NCBI GenBank assembly: GCA_037576215.1 | Contig: JBANDB010000003.1 | Span: 1,426,001-1,490,000 of the forward strand | Source: Armillaria gallica | Taxonomy: Eukaryota; Basidiomycota; Agaricomycetes; Agaricales; Physalacriaceae | Length of the DNA stretch: 64,000 nucleotides | Reading direction: 5' to 3' | Shown here: positions 44,971 through 55,757 of the stretch, piece after piece | How positions within the stretch are numbered: the stretch's first letter is position 1 | How the letters are laid out: the number at the start of each line of letters is the position of its first letter | The notes under the pieces: model-generated | Seen by the model: the letters and a program-made list of their open reading frames with translations, nothing else | What the model was told of the DNA's origin: nothing | Databases searched by the model: none | Translations under genes and position numbers: made by a program

Positions 44971-45225
44971 AAGAGATTCTGTAAATGAGATCCCCACGAC
45001 GCTCTTGACAGAGTCGTTATCCTGCGCAGCATAGCCGACGCTGACAGTGTGCAGGCTTACTGCCCTTATCACGTTCCTATGACCATGGGCTTTCGCCAGG
45101 TCCAACGGCGAGTCACTCTCGAAGACTTCCTTCTCCTCGTCCAGAATACCTCCAGGAATACCACGCGGTACCACGTCATATTTTCCCTGTGCTATTGGTT
45201 CGCCTACACCATCTGGACCGTTCAC
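44965..45225 (-). pseudogene. Possible ankyrin-repeat fragment
   Basis: The frame contains SPLDLAKAHGHRNVIRAVSL, which fits the second half of an ankyrin repeat (PLDLA...GH..VI..L). Only one such motif is present, and the rest is not repeat-like. It may be a gene relic or chance. Confidence 0.25.
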
Positions 45226-45296
45226 GGGAACCCATGTATATATTTTCTACTCGATTGGGATTTTCTATTCCTACATCCATCCGACTTGTACTAAAG

Positions 45297-45680
45297 TGAT
45301 TGCCAGTTCCACATGGATCAGAGATACCCTTCATCTACGGAACACTGAATTCCTCCGCTGAGCCCGAGTCTTCGATCTTGTTGGGTGAAATGATAGTCGA
45401 CTACTGGGTTTCATTTACTACGAGCTTGAATCCCAACGATAGATTGGGAATGTCTTGTGAGTTATTCTTCAGTTGTTGGTTGAACACTTATTAAAAAGTG
45501 CCAGATCCCTTCTGGCCACAGTACACGCCGGAGGATGAGGTATGTTAAGGCATTTATCGAAGCGGGGATTTCTCTCACTTATTGTGGTTCCAGGTATTCT
45601 TGCAATTAGCCGGTGATGTGTACAACATATGTCTTCGTTCAGTTCTAATCCATATGACTTCTCATCTTGATGTTGACTGA
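45297..45680 (+). pseudogene. Type B carboxylesterase, 3' end only
   Basis: Spliced exons 45303-45456, 45499-45539 and 45594-45680 give VPHGSEIPFIYGTL, GEMIVDYWVSFTTSLNPNDR, LPDPFWPQYTPEDE and VFLQLAG, then a TGA. HG.E(I/V)P(F/Y)(V/I)YG holds the catalytic His of the esterase/lipase alpha/beta-hydrolase fold, and M.DYW.SFA.S.(D/N)PN and WP.YT are its usual C-terminal motifs. Introns are 42 and 54 nt with GT-AG ends. The nucleophile (GESAG) and oxyanion parts are absent: sequence before 45297 is unrelated, so the gene is 5' truncated. Confidence 0.75.
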
Positions 45681-47642
45681 GAAAAGGAATCGTCGGACGA
45701 CGTGGCATGAACGCCCTCTCGAGTATCTCCTGAAACATGCAGAACGAGTATTTCTTTTAATAGGTAAACACACCAACGTTGCTCACGATTCAATTAGACG
45801 ACTTCTTGGAGTCAAAGTATGCAGCACCATGCCATCGCACTGAAAGCAGGGAGCGCATTACTCCGGAGCTGTCCTCAGTCAACATATGGATTCACCCGCT
45901 CATGCGTCACCAAGTGAGGACATTTGCAATCACACGAATCGTATTGGGTAGAATCATATACGGACTAGCTACCACTTGGGTCACCAGGCCAAAGATAGGC
46001 GGCTACTCAGTATCTTCGACGTGCTTCGCTTTGGATATCTCCGCCAAGAACTGGGATACACCCTGAAATTCGCGGCATAGAGTGATGTTGACGCCAAGCA
46101 TCAATCGAACTTGGATTAAAAGGTGATCATATCGTCTCTTTTTGATGAGGAAGACGTCTGTAGCGTATGTACCGTCCCAGCTACCTTGGCGTATCCTTCG
46201 GATGACTAGAAGCAGCAAGCGGTAAGCTGATGCTGCCGACACATGGACACGAGGGTCGTGTTGATCGCAAACTTATACCGGCACCACCACCAACACATCA
46301 ACTCCAAACACGTCAGGCTATTCACGAATGTTACAGCACCTGGTATGTTGTGTCATTATTAGATCTTTTATCTTTCCTAAATTGTTCAGCGACAGAACGA
46401 ACCTTTCAAGCAGCATGAGTGATCAGTTATCTACTATTCCCGATCCTAGATCTCACGGTGCCGAGCTCCGAAGTCGAAGATTCCGAGAAGGTGGCCGTGT
46501 TAGGGCGAGTAAGGTAAAGGACGGTAGCAGCCTCCAGCGGAACTCAGAAGAGTGGGAGTCGGCAGCATGTTGGACAACAGTCACAGGAAAAGAAGATAAA
46601 GCAAGTAAGATTGAACAATAGTGAGGACTGACAATGCTGAATCTCTGCATGATGCTAATGGAGGCCTCCGAGGCGACGCGAGCGGTAACACGACATTGGC
46701 GTCGACCATCTTCGGAGTAGACTATGAGTTAGCTGTGAAACGAAGATGAAAATATCGAGACACACCCTTTAACTCCCACAACCAACAGAACCTTTCAACA
46801 ACATACAAAAATTCCTGTTACTTCTGGCACCGTGCACACAAGGAGCAAGATTCTATTACATTTAATCAGACGATACATTGCGTGTCATCCAGAATTAATA
46901 GCATTGTAAGATTAAAAGTCACTGTTTGGAGGTGGGCAGTTCCGCATTCGGAACCGTGCTGCTTAGTCGGCGATTTGATCGATAAGAGTGACCCATTCAC
47001 TCGTCTACCTTTCCTCCTTCCCTCGACGTCCCTGTGACTGTTGCTTATCGACAGACAAAGGACTGCGAGGTTGTTTGGCGTTTGAGCCCACATTGTCACC
47101 AAGCGAAAGTGCTGATCATTAAATGTCGAGGTGTTCGTCTTTCCAGTCGCCGCCGCTTGTTGACGTCTCGTTATTGTTCTCTTATTAATGGTACGTATTC
47201 GTTGCTTATACCTGCGGATTTTAGTTAGAATCGTCGTATTGAAGGACTGTCTTGTGTAGTATACGCCATCTCGTTTGCAACGGATATACAATACCCCTTC
47301 CTCTCGCTCATTTCGTGGTCCCGAGCCTCCAGCCGATCCGCTCGACACTGATACTACAATCTTAGAACTCGTTCTAAATTCGCGATTCCAATAGAGGTAT
47401 GTCACAGTATAACCAGCCTGAGCATAACGTCACTTGGCGCCAGTCCCGATTTGGGAATGTGAAGATCAGAGATCGGATTCGGGAACATCCGAACAGCGAA
47501 AGATCACCTAAGACTCAAGGAAGCGAATCAGTCTACTGCCACACTATGTTCTCTTCAGACCGGATCGGGGGGACTGCTACAAATCAAAATGACAAACCCT
47601 GGACGGAGGAGCTCGCTGCTTTATCTGCATTCTCACGGTGCG
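45681..47642. other. Intergenic stretch, unassigned
   Basis: Open frames on both strands (for example 46003-46242 minus, 46328-46621 plus and 46866-47405 minus) have no recognised domain and overlap antisense. The last few hundred bases should contain the P450 promoter. Confidence 0.4.
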
Positions 47643-47650
47643 TATATAAA
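47643..47650 (+). promoter_or_regulatory. TATA box of the P450 gene
   Basis: TATATAAA in GCGTATATAAATCC, 39 bp before the ATG at 47689. Position and sequence fit a core promoter with a short 5' UTR. Confidence 0.45.
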
Positions 47651-47688
47651 TCCCAACTTTCCTGTTTTATGTTTCCCATGTTCATAAA

Positions 47689-49795
47689 ATGTCCTTCGAA
47701 GAATACGTCGATCTCGCGCTCCAAGTTGGCAAAACCGCATTATTATTATACTGTCTTGGCTCGGCCACCGTGTTTCTGCTGGCGCTCCAAGTTCGAAAGG
47801 CCTTAATCTCTAGACAAAAGGTATTTGTTATATCAACTTCGTCTCGGTAAATGCTGATATCGTCTTAGCTGAAATCAATTCCTACGGTTGGGTCATCTGG
47901 TATCATTGGGTCATGGATAGACGCTTTCAGATTCATTTTTCACGCAAAGGAAATCGTCAAAGAAGGTCAGAGAATGGTGTGTATCCGTCTGTCTCACGAT
48001 CTGTGAATTGACCCGTTGTGAATAGTATGGATCGATATTCAAAGTGCCCATGCTCGACAGATGGGCGGTTGTTGTCAGCGGAGCAGAGAAAATTAATGAC
48101 ATCCGAAAGTCTTCACTAGAAGAACTGGCTCCCTTTGCCCAAATTCCTGAAGACGTGAGTGCTTTGTGTCGTGCACGAATTATTGGACTTATGACAACTA
48201 GATGGACTATGCTTTTGGTCGCTCCAACAGGGTGGACCCTTACCATGCAGTGGTGATACGAGATGCCTTGACCCGCAATATCGGCCCTTGCTTTGCGGAC
48301 GTTCAGGATGAGATCGAAGCGGCTTTCAGGGACAACATACCGATGACTGAAGGTGCTAAGACTGACGATATTTTTGAGTCACTCAGGCTGACGTTACTGC
48401 AGATTGGGTTGAGGTACCTGCATACGACACTATTTTGCAAATTGTATGCAGAGCGAGCAACCGGATGTTTGTCGGGCTTCCTCTCTGTGAGTCACCTCTC
48501 CGTTTCGACTCTCGATACCATATTGATATAAACTCGTTCTTGAGGCCGCAACCCCGAATATATCAAACTCAATATCAACTACACCATCCATGCTTTCGCT
48601 TTTGCTCATCTCATTAACATGTTCCCTATGGTCCTGAAAATGCAAGTCATCCTCACACAATACTGTTCATACTGGCACTATAACTTCATACAATTAGGCT
48701 TCTGTATCCTATCTTCGCGCCCCGCAGGCGTGCTATAGCCAAGGCAGAGAAATTCCTTGGCGATACCATTCGGGAACGAATGCACCAGCAAGATGTCTAT
48801 GGGAAAGATTGGCCGGGAAAACCAGTGAGGAAGTTTTGATTTCATTCACTTTTTGTCTGACGCCACGGTAGAATAACCTCGTCTCGTGGCTGCTTGACGC
48901 AACTTATGGCAATGACAATAGGCGCTCCGTAAAGGATCATTGTGATAAGGTGCTCTTGGTGAATCTGGGAGCTATCCATAACACGTCTATGGTATGTCGG
49001 ATTACGCATCACAGAGCTACAGCGGATTGCGTGCCTACAGATTTTCACTACTTCCCTCTACGCATTGGCTACACACTCTGAGTATGCTGAGATTCTTCGT
49101 GACGAAGTGGAATCTATCATCTACACAGAAGGATGTACGAAATCTGCAATGGGAAAGATGAACAAGCTCGACAGCTTTGTGAAGGAAGCGCAGAGATTGT
49201 ATGGCAACCCAGGTGTCTGTGAGTCGTCGATCTGTTCATTACATCAATACCTTCTGACGATTGGGTACAGTCGGAATGCCGCGTAAATCCTGTAAGGACT
49301 TTGTATTTTCAGATGGGACGGTGGTTCCCGCTGGAGTTCACATCAATGTGGCGGCTCTGTCCACGCATACAGATGAAGTACATACAAGTTTTTTCAACCC
49401 TAACGGTCCCTCTCACCATTTTCCTATGCAGGACAACTACGAGGACCCATTAGAATTCAAGCCATGGAGGTTCTCTGAAAAGGGAACACAAGAAGGCAAA
49501 GGCATTCACCAGTACTACATGGCCACCTTGAGTCTGGATTTCGTCTTCTTTGGCAACGGGCGGCCAGCATGGTGCGTACAGGTCAAACTCTCTGAAATCT
49601 CCTCAGGTCGACATATTTGTGTGCAGTCCGGGACGATTCTTCGCTGTCAACGAGGTGAAAGCTCTCATGTCCTACGTTCTCCTGAACTTTGACGTGAAGC
49701 TTGACAAGTTCCCCACGTCAGTGTGGATTGCTGAAACTCAGCTGCCAAATCAGAGCAGCAAGGTGTTGTTCAGGAAGCGCGTACGTACCCCGTGA
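47689..49795 (+). CDS. Cytochrome P450 monooxygenase (513 residues, 12 exons)
   Basis: Spliced exons 47689-47820, 47869-47976, 48026-48154, 48202-48352, 48403-48486, 48545-48641, 48698-48824, 48872-48991, 49041-49218, 49271-49377, 49432-49571 and 49627-49795 give 1542 nt, exactly 513 codons plus TGA, with no internal stop. There is an N-terminal membrane anchor (TALLLYCLGSATVFLLAL), I-helix (NLGAIHNTSMIF), ExxR in KEAQRL, FKPWRF, and the heme loop FGNGRPACPGRF with the Cys ligand; the heme loop is split by the last intron. Introns are 46-58 nt; the sixth uses a GC donor (GCAAGT). It resembles fungal P450s of the ent-kaurene-oxidase-like group by overall motif spacing. An ER-bound oxygenase of unknown substrate, it is the only intact host-type gene in the window. 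Confidence 0.9.
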
Positions 49796-50857
49796 AAGTG
49801 ACGATCAATGCGGTTGAGCGTTGAAGAGTTAAGAAACAGTGGCTATGTCGTTCCAGTACCAGTATGAATGTATGATGTATCCTGTGCGTAGGAATTAATG
49901 TGTATCTATCGGTCGTGATTATATTATGCACCATTCATTCCGAACAGGCATGCTAAAACACGGACAGTCGATGAAGTGGTGGGGTGTGGCAGGTCCGAGT
50001 CCTGTGTGACCAAGGGACGGGACATCCTAAAAGAGCACTTCTAGTCTCACGAGTCCACCGGACCGTGCTGCCATATGTTTATCGGGAAACGGGTGATCCT
50101 TACACATGAAGGGAGCGTACACCGTGAAGACACTTAGCACACCAAGCATCGAGTTGATATACTTAATCCCTGTTATCCAGGAATCGAACCTGGCACACTG
50201 CCAGCCATTTCCTTCTAAAGTTTTCTTGCTTGCAACGAATAGGGTGGTTAGACAGACGGTCACCAGTCTAACCAATACATACCCATTGAAATGTTGGTGG
50301 TCTGATGGAACACCATTGGCACCCCGGTTTGACGGTCCAGTGACTATCCCCCCCGTGCCCGAGCAATTTCGTTTGAGAGGTGTACTTGAGGAGGGTGTCG
50401 AAAGGGAAGTCAAGACTACACTCGGAAATGTGCTCTGCGATGACGATTCGGCGATTTGCTAGAATGACTGGAAGTAGCTTGATACTCACACCTACAGTCG
50501 AGTTTAGATAAAAGCGGTAAGGTGCTAATCATGTTGGAAGACGGTCACCAAAGACTCTGTGAGTCGGGTACATTGTACGCAGAACCAGAAATAGGAACTT
50601 TGCCAAGCTTCGGACGAGGCGCACCGTTGAGCAAACCTTAGTGATGCCATTGATTCTAAAGCCAGAAGTCCAGCTTGTTGCATCTGGCCATTGTGGGCTC
50701 TTGTTCAACAATGACCTCTGTCGACTTGAGGTCCAGTTGTGCTTGCTTGATGAGTTCTTTTGATTAGATGATTGCTATGGTTTTGATGACTCACGAGAAA
50801 CAAACAGGAGTCGACAGATAGGGGCTCAGAAGGGTGAGCATCGACTTTATTCCATCC
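49796..50857. other. Intergenic stretch, unassigned
   Basis: No gene recognised. Two overlapping antisense frames at 50027-50462 are not convincing. A tRNA T-arm-like hairpin lies at 50177-50193. Confidence 0.4.
50177..50193 (-). other. tRNA T-arm-like hairpin with B-box
   Basis: On the minus strand CCAGGTTCGATTCCTGG forms a perfect 5-bp stem with a seven-base loop and a canonical B-box. A GGTTAGAC...GTCTAACC hairpin lies 60-80 bp upstream, but no acceptor pairing or anticodon arm could be built, so this is not called a tRNA gene. Confidence 0.3.
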
Positions 50858-51236
50858 TAGGGATGCCCACCGTACCCGTACATATGGTGGATATGGGTAC
50901 CGTATATACAGGCCCGTACCCGTACCGTTGGCACTTTGGAATTACATTTTTATGGCCGTATTTATATGGGTACTGTACGGGTAGGCCAAAATTAGGTGTA
51001 AACCTATTCTTTTGGCCATATGGTGAGTGCAATTAATCAAATACAACATTTTGACAACAAATCGTACCCAAGATAGGTCGCTATCCTCCAAAATGCCACC
51101 CGTATACGGTATACGGGACGGGTATGGTACAGTATACGGTCAAACCCCATACCGTACCATTGAGGCCCTTTTGCCATATGGCTTATGGCCGTAACTTGTA
51201 TGGCCATAACCGTATACGGTACAGTGGGCATCCCTA
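50858..51236. mobile_element. hAT-like MITE
   Basis: 379 bp with inverted ends TAGGGATGCCCACCGTAC and, inverted, TAGGGATGCCCACTGTAC (17 of 18). The TAGGGATG start and 8-bp flanks TTCCATCC/TTCTGTCC (one CpG-derived difference each from TTCCGTCC) fit the hAT superfamily. The inside is rich in short CCGTATACGGTAC palindromes. No coding capacity. Confidence 0.8.
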
Positions 51237-51835
51237 TTCTGTCCTGGTGGCTGCAGGCCATCTGCGGGTTGATATGTCAGGTATCATACCTCAGTGAGAA
51301 GTTATCGAAAGGGCCTGCATAATTCTGAGAAAGGATGCCGAACAGAGGGAGAAAGTGCATACTCAGTCAGTCCTGCACTGGCATGCCATATAATAAGAAC
51401 TAGCAACAAGAAAAGTAGCACATCTTCCCCGGTGGTAGTGAATATTGCCTTTCACTTCTTGAAGAGGTCTAACGTCTTCACAAGGGCCCTAGATCTTTGG
51501 AGCCTCACACTCGACTAGAACAATGTGGATGTCTGTACAGTGAGATATATACGATGCGACTCAAGTTACACTGCACCGAAAATGATGGGATAGGAAACAG
51601 GTCAGAAGCAATTAGAGTCCGAAAAGGGGTGAACAGAGCTGTCGATCAAACAGTCATGGGCATCACAGAAATCAGTCGTATGGTAAGCATGGCTTTTGAG
51701 TAGTGGAACGAAGAACAAGAGCACACGATGCTGAAATACAGATTCTTCAGTGCAATTTGGCCAGGTAGAATGCACACAGAAGAGTTGAGAGCTTTTGAAT
51801 TACAATACGCAGAAATACAATTGAAACTATGGTAC
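51237..51835. other. Spacer without recognisable genes
   Basis: Short open frames only. Nothing recognised. Confidence 0.4.
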
Positions 51836-52262
51836 TGTTATGGATATTTGTCTCTGCCAGTATGCCTGAGTCAACACACACCTTCACTCGGTCTTCTCGG
51901 CCTTGGCAGTGCTCGCACTATCTCTTACTTTCTCTAACCTTCTTGCTGCTACCAGAATACACTAGAACATTGTAGAATAAGGATACCTGGACTCTGTAGT
52001 ATATAAACACTGCCTGTACTATTGTATCTACAGCTATCAACTCACCTTTCAACCTCCACAGTCCCTGTGTGAACCTAAGTGATCAAGATCGGTTATGCTT
52101 AGTGCTTGCTGACACCCTGTTAACTACACTTAGTGCTCGTTAACAAACTTACGGATCTCTCTTGGTAATCGGACTCAGCTTATGGACATCCTTGCTCTCA
52201 TCAGGCTTTTCTTCGAGTATTTGCCCACTCATATATTAGCTTGACTACTCAGATTCTTAACA
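51836..52262. repeat. Solo LTR
   Basis: 427 bp, TGTTATGGA...TTCTTAACA (TGTTA/TAACA inverted ends), flanked by a perfect 5-bp duplication GGTAC (51831-51835 and 52263-52267). It contains a TATATAAAC promoter-like box near 52001. No internal region is present, so it is what is left after LTR-LTR recombination. Its family differs from A, B and C by sequence. Confidence 0.82.
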
Positions 52263-52267
52263 GGTAC

Positions 52268-53730
52268 AGTGAGTCAGAAGACTGTCATCAAATGAAAGAA
52301 TATTGATGCACAGCATAGTACACAATGCAAAGTTGGCATCATGCTTCTGTCATCATGCCCTACTCTATACCAGATGTGAGACAGAGAACTGCATGAATGT
52401 AAGGGCTGACCGAAAAGAGGCTATTTGCCTCGTAAAAATCATTTGGGAAGAGCGGAGCATGGTGAGATCAGTGCAGGCATGGATTTCGGCATGGCAACCT
52501 CAAAATGAGATATGGTCCAGCCCATCTTGGTTGTCAACTTGGAGGAAGAAAGCTTTGGGATCGACGGAATCAGACAAGAATGACATCCATAGGTATATAA
52601 GGCTAATGATGACAATGACTAGAATGAAAGTAGTAGTAGTAAGAGTCACATCAATCGAAGCTCAGGCTAGGGCTTCGGAGACTTTTAATTTATAATCATA
52701 ACCTGATAAAAAATCAGCAGCCCAAACAGTAGAGACGTGATAGCAGAAACACAGAAAACAGAAAAGACCACAAAGCACACATGGATAAAGGAAAACAACA
52801 GTCCAAGAGCATCAATGCAGATAATGCCAAGGACATGCTGAGAGAATGTTGCCACTCAAACTTTCAGGACCACATAAGACCAAGACCTGTATACACGGGA
52901 CTCGGAATTTGCTAGCCCAGCTCACACCAATCCCAACACAGAGGACATAAAAATACTCAGGACATTGACTCTCAGCTCTGTATCCATCATGTTGCCTCCA
53001 GCTACTACTTTGACCATGCTCGATGAGGCAACTGGGCTGATAACATGCTACTGCGAATGGCAACACCTTTGGATATATCATGGTGGCTTGTGATAAAAAA
53101 ATTTCATGATCAAGCATTGTGAACGAAGCTACATGATCATCTTGGTGCTGGCAGACTGTAAGAAATCTACCTTAAGGGGGTCTAAAACCCAAGCACAGAG
53201 CATGATTGGCATATATTAGCCAGAGTAAGTATGGGTCAGAGACACGACATCAAGGTAAAAATCAAAGGTAAAGATCAAAAAAGGCCAAAAGCGGTGCATA
53301 CGTAGCTATCTGAAACTGTAGGTAAATAGAAATCAAGAAGTGACATAGCTACCCAGTCTGAAGGAAATTCACATCTCTTACACAGACCATTAACATTCTG
53401 AGGAGACTCATAATTTGTCTTTATTAACATGTGGAAGTTCCAATACGCACTAGTCTTTGTACCACAAGGACCAAGTGAGAAGAACAGTACTCACTCATAT
53501 AATGGCAAAGAGCTGCATGCTAGCACACTGTAACCAGAGTGGTCATAAAGGAAGAAATCTGAGCAAACATGAAATTGCATCCAAATGAGAGTAAATAAAA
53601 GAGAAAGCCTCCCCACTCATATAGGCTTCGTCTCCCTGTGGGTGCTCCATATGTCTGCAAAACATATGTTTGCTCCTGCTATTGTGGAGAGATTAGGTGT
53701 GAAACATGCAACCCTTCTCCATGGACTATC
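52268..53730. other. Spacer without recognisable genes
   Basis: Short open frames on both strands (for example 52303-52695 plus and 52812-53117 minus) with no domain. The right edge may include further exons of the minus-strand gene interrupted by Gypsy A. Confidence 0.35.
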
Positions 53731-53800
53731 CTGTCTGTGTCCAAGAGAGTAGAGCTGTATGGAAAATGATATGGCAGTTGCGGAAACCTGAATTAGAGGC
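53731..53800 (-). pseudogene. Gene interrupted by Gypsy A, downstream piece
   Basis: Read on from GAGGC, the frame gives SNSGFRNCHIIFHTALLSW and stops at a TAG. It joins the frame ending ...FWETTIHIEA at 63188 when the element and one GAGGC are removed. Confidence 0.45.
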
Positions 53801-54209
53801 TGTTGCGAATGAGAGTAAATCTGCGAAGAAAAGGTTAGTATATCCATAGATAGATAAATCTGTTACCTTCGCTGATGTACTAGATAAGAGCTGAGGATGA
53901 TAATAGAAGAAAGTTCAATCAGTTACCGTGTAAGCGTTCGCTTGAGCCTTTGATTCTGATTAACCTATAGAGGTTCGGCAATCCCTTAAGTTCACTCGTA
54001 AGTAAAGGTGTAAAGGGGTTGTAATTCAAAGTGAGTATCTAGTACACTACTGCTCGTATATATATACTTGTCACCGAAGACGCGAGAAGGTTCCATGGTA
54101 TTCTAGTGGAAGAAAAGTAAAGGTGACTCGAAGATATGAAAGGAGATAGTCATAGCGAAAGGAGATAATGGAGTCAACGGTACATAGTCATATAGGTAAT
54201 CCCATAACA
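53801..54209 (-). repeat. 3' LTR of Gypsy A (left)
   Basis: TGTTGCGAA...CCCATAACA, 409 bp. Differs from the right LTR at 11 positions, all transitions, 10 of them in CG/TG/CA dinucleotides. On the element strand a TATATATA box lies near 54056-54066. Confidence 0.96.
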
Positions 54210-54226
54210 TAGCCCCCCCTGACTAC
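54210..54226 (-). other. Polypurine tract of Gypsy A
   Basis: On the element strand GTCAGGGGGGGCTA precedes the 3' LTR directly. Confidence 0.75.
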
Positions 54227-54349
54227 ATGTATCTACTTGCATGTTGTCATAGCAAAAGACAGATGAGAATTCAAAATGAAAAATAAACGAAGAGAAAGAG
54301 AAATTTTTCTGGTGCATAAAAAAGAGAAATAAAAGATCATCAAAGAAGC

Positions 54350-55327
54350 TCATGCGCCATTCTTCGTCAACCCTGACCAATCCATCATCTTCCTTCTCAC
54401 CTCGACACCTTCGTTGTCATAGAGGATCAGGACAACTCGACCATCCTCAATCGAAACAGTGGGCCACCACTGGCCAATGCTCTCTCGGCTTAATGCTCTA
54501 CTGCTTCCCTCGGCCGTGTTGGAGATGGAGTCTGTGAGTTCGAAAGAAGACCGGGTTGCCAAGAGGTCAACGTTGAAGGCCGGCATGTTGGGATCATAGG
54601 GAACGATGGTGTCCATGGAAGCAATATAAGTAGATAAGGCGTGGCTGTTGTCGGAAGAGTAGTGAGTTAAAAGCTGTGCGATGGACATGTCCTGTGCTTT
54701 GGCAGTGCTCCTAATGACCTGTGGATAGTAGGTCACTAAGAATTGCGACCACATCCACTCAAACCATGCTCCCCAATTCATGGTGGACTCAAACCCAAGG
54801 CTAGCACTATGCTCCATGCGCTCTTCAAGCCAGGCAAACCTGATTGCCAGCTCCTCAAAATATTCCTGCAATTCCCCAACAACTTCATCCTTTGATGCAT
54901 CCTGCAAGTGCACAAGGTCGTTCGCGCGCTGACGAAGTTCTGCGAAAGACAGATCTTCTTTGCTACGAAGCCCCAACTCGCTGGCCTGCATCTCGGGAAT
55001 CCATAGAGGACAGGCGACGGTTCTGAGGGGAGTGTGGTGAGCGGCGTGGGTGACAAGTTGGATAAAGAGGCTGGTGATATGGCATAGACTGATGACAATG
55101 GAAGCATTAGGGGTGTATACGAGTTGGCCGTCAGTGATCGTAGCATGAACGTCGGTTTCGGTAATGACTTGGTCAATGCGTAGGTCACCTATGATGGCCA
55201 CCATGAGTCGTCGAAAGATAGACTCCCTGATGAAGACATTCATGGCGCAAATGAATGCACGGAGAATGTTAGATGCTTCAGTAGGCATGACTATAGGATC
55301 CATTAGCATATGATTCAAAGAAATCAT
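54350..55327 (-). CDS. Extra intact ORF of Gypsy A, between pol and 3' LTR (325 aa)
   Basis: One uninterrupted 325-codon frame, 430 bp after the pol stop (55758-55760) and about 140 bp before the 3' LTR, on the same strand as pol. Residues 60-110 are mixed hydrophobic (NASIVISLCHITSLFIQLV); 125-185 look helical and acidic (EDLSFAELRQRANDLVHLQD, GELQEYFEELAIRFAWLEER); then comes a Trp-rich patch (NWGAWFEWMWSQFLVTYYP) and a C-terminal beta-like part (IEDGRVVLILYDNEGVEVRR). No signal peptide, CCHC or protease motif was seen. I do not recognise the family. The position is where env-type genes sit, but a clear fusion-protein architecture is absent. Unlike gag-pol it carries no stop. Confidence 0.7.
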   Translation of the reverse strand: MISLNHMLMDPIVMPTEASNILRAFICAMNVFIRESIFRRLMVAIIGDLRIDQVITETDVHATITDGQLVYTPNASIVISLCHITSLFIQLVTHAAHHTPLRTVACPLWIPEMQASELGLRSKEDLSFAELRQRANDLVHLQDASKDEVVGELQEYFEELAIRFAWLEERMEHSASLGFESTMNWGAWFEWMWSQFLVTYYPQVIRSTAKAQDMSIAQLLTHYSSDNSHALSTYIASMDTIVPYDPNMPAFNVDLLATRSSFELTDSISNTAEGSSRALSRESIGQWWPTVSIEDGRVVLILYDNEGVEVRRKMMDWSGLTKNGA

Positions 55328-55757
55328 AGAATAAACGTGCCGATGTTCAAGGTATGGTTCTGATTTTTATAGAGACACGAATGAGAGAGATGAGAATGAG
55401 TTCAACTAGTGAGGTCCTGTGAGGTGGTTTGACGCCGTGGTGGTTGTACATGTTAAATATGCTGCTTGAAACAGGGATAGAAAATTCTAGCAAGGTCAAG
55501 AAATGTCAAGAGAAGTCCCTGTCAGGTAGAGATCGTACAAACGCGCAAAGCGTGAGGCCAAATGTTCACCAAATGGAGGAGCAAGCGAAGCCATGAGGTG
55601 CGCACTCATCTTGTTGGGGTTATTGGAGTCTTGAGGAAAGCCTCAAGGCCATCTAGTAAACATGAGGCAAAGGGATGGTGGCAAGAAAAGAAAAGAAGGG
55701 ATATCAAGAGGAGAAGGAAGAAAACACACCTTAGTAGAGATGTCATACATCCCTTCA
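55328..55757. other. Spacer between pol and extra ORF of Gypsy A
   Basis: About 430 bp without coding signal. It could hold a promoter or splice acceptor for the extra ORF; none is clear. Confidence 0.4.

Noticed and set aside
46866..47405. 179-codon minus-strand ORF upstream of the P450
   Set aside because: No domain, overlaps an opposite-strand frame, and lies in the likely promoter region. Not enough to call a gene.
42310..49795. A biosynthetic gene cluster (oxygenases, esterase, P450)
   Set aside because: Only the P450 is intact. The oxygenase and esterase sequences are fragments, and no core synthase is present.
50171..50280. A tRNA gene on the minus strand
   Set aside because: The T-arm is perfect, but the acceptor strand and anticodon arm do not pair.
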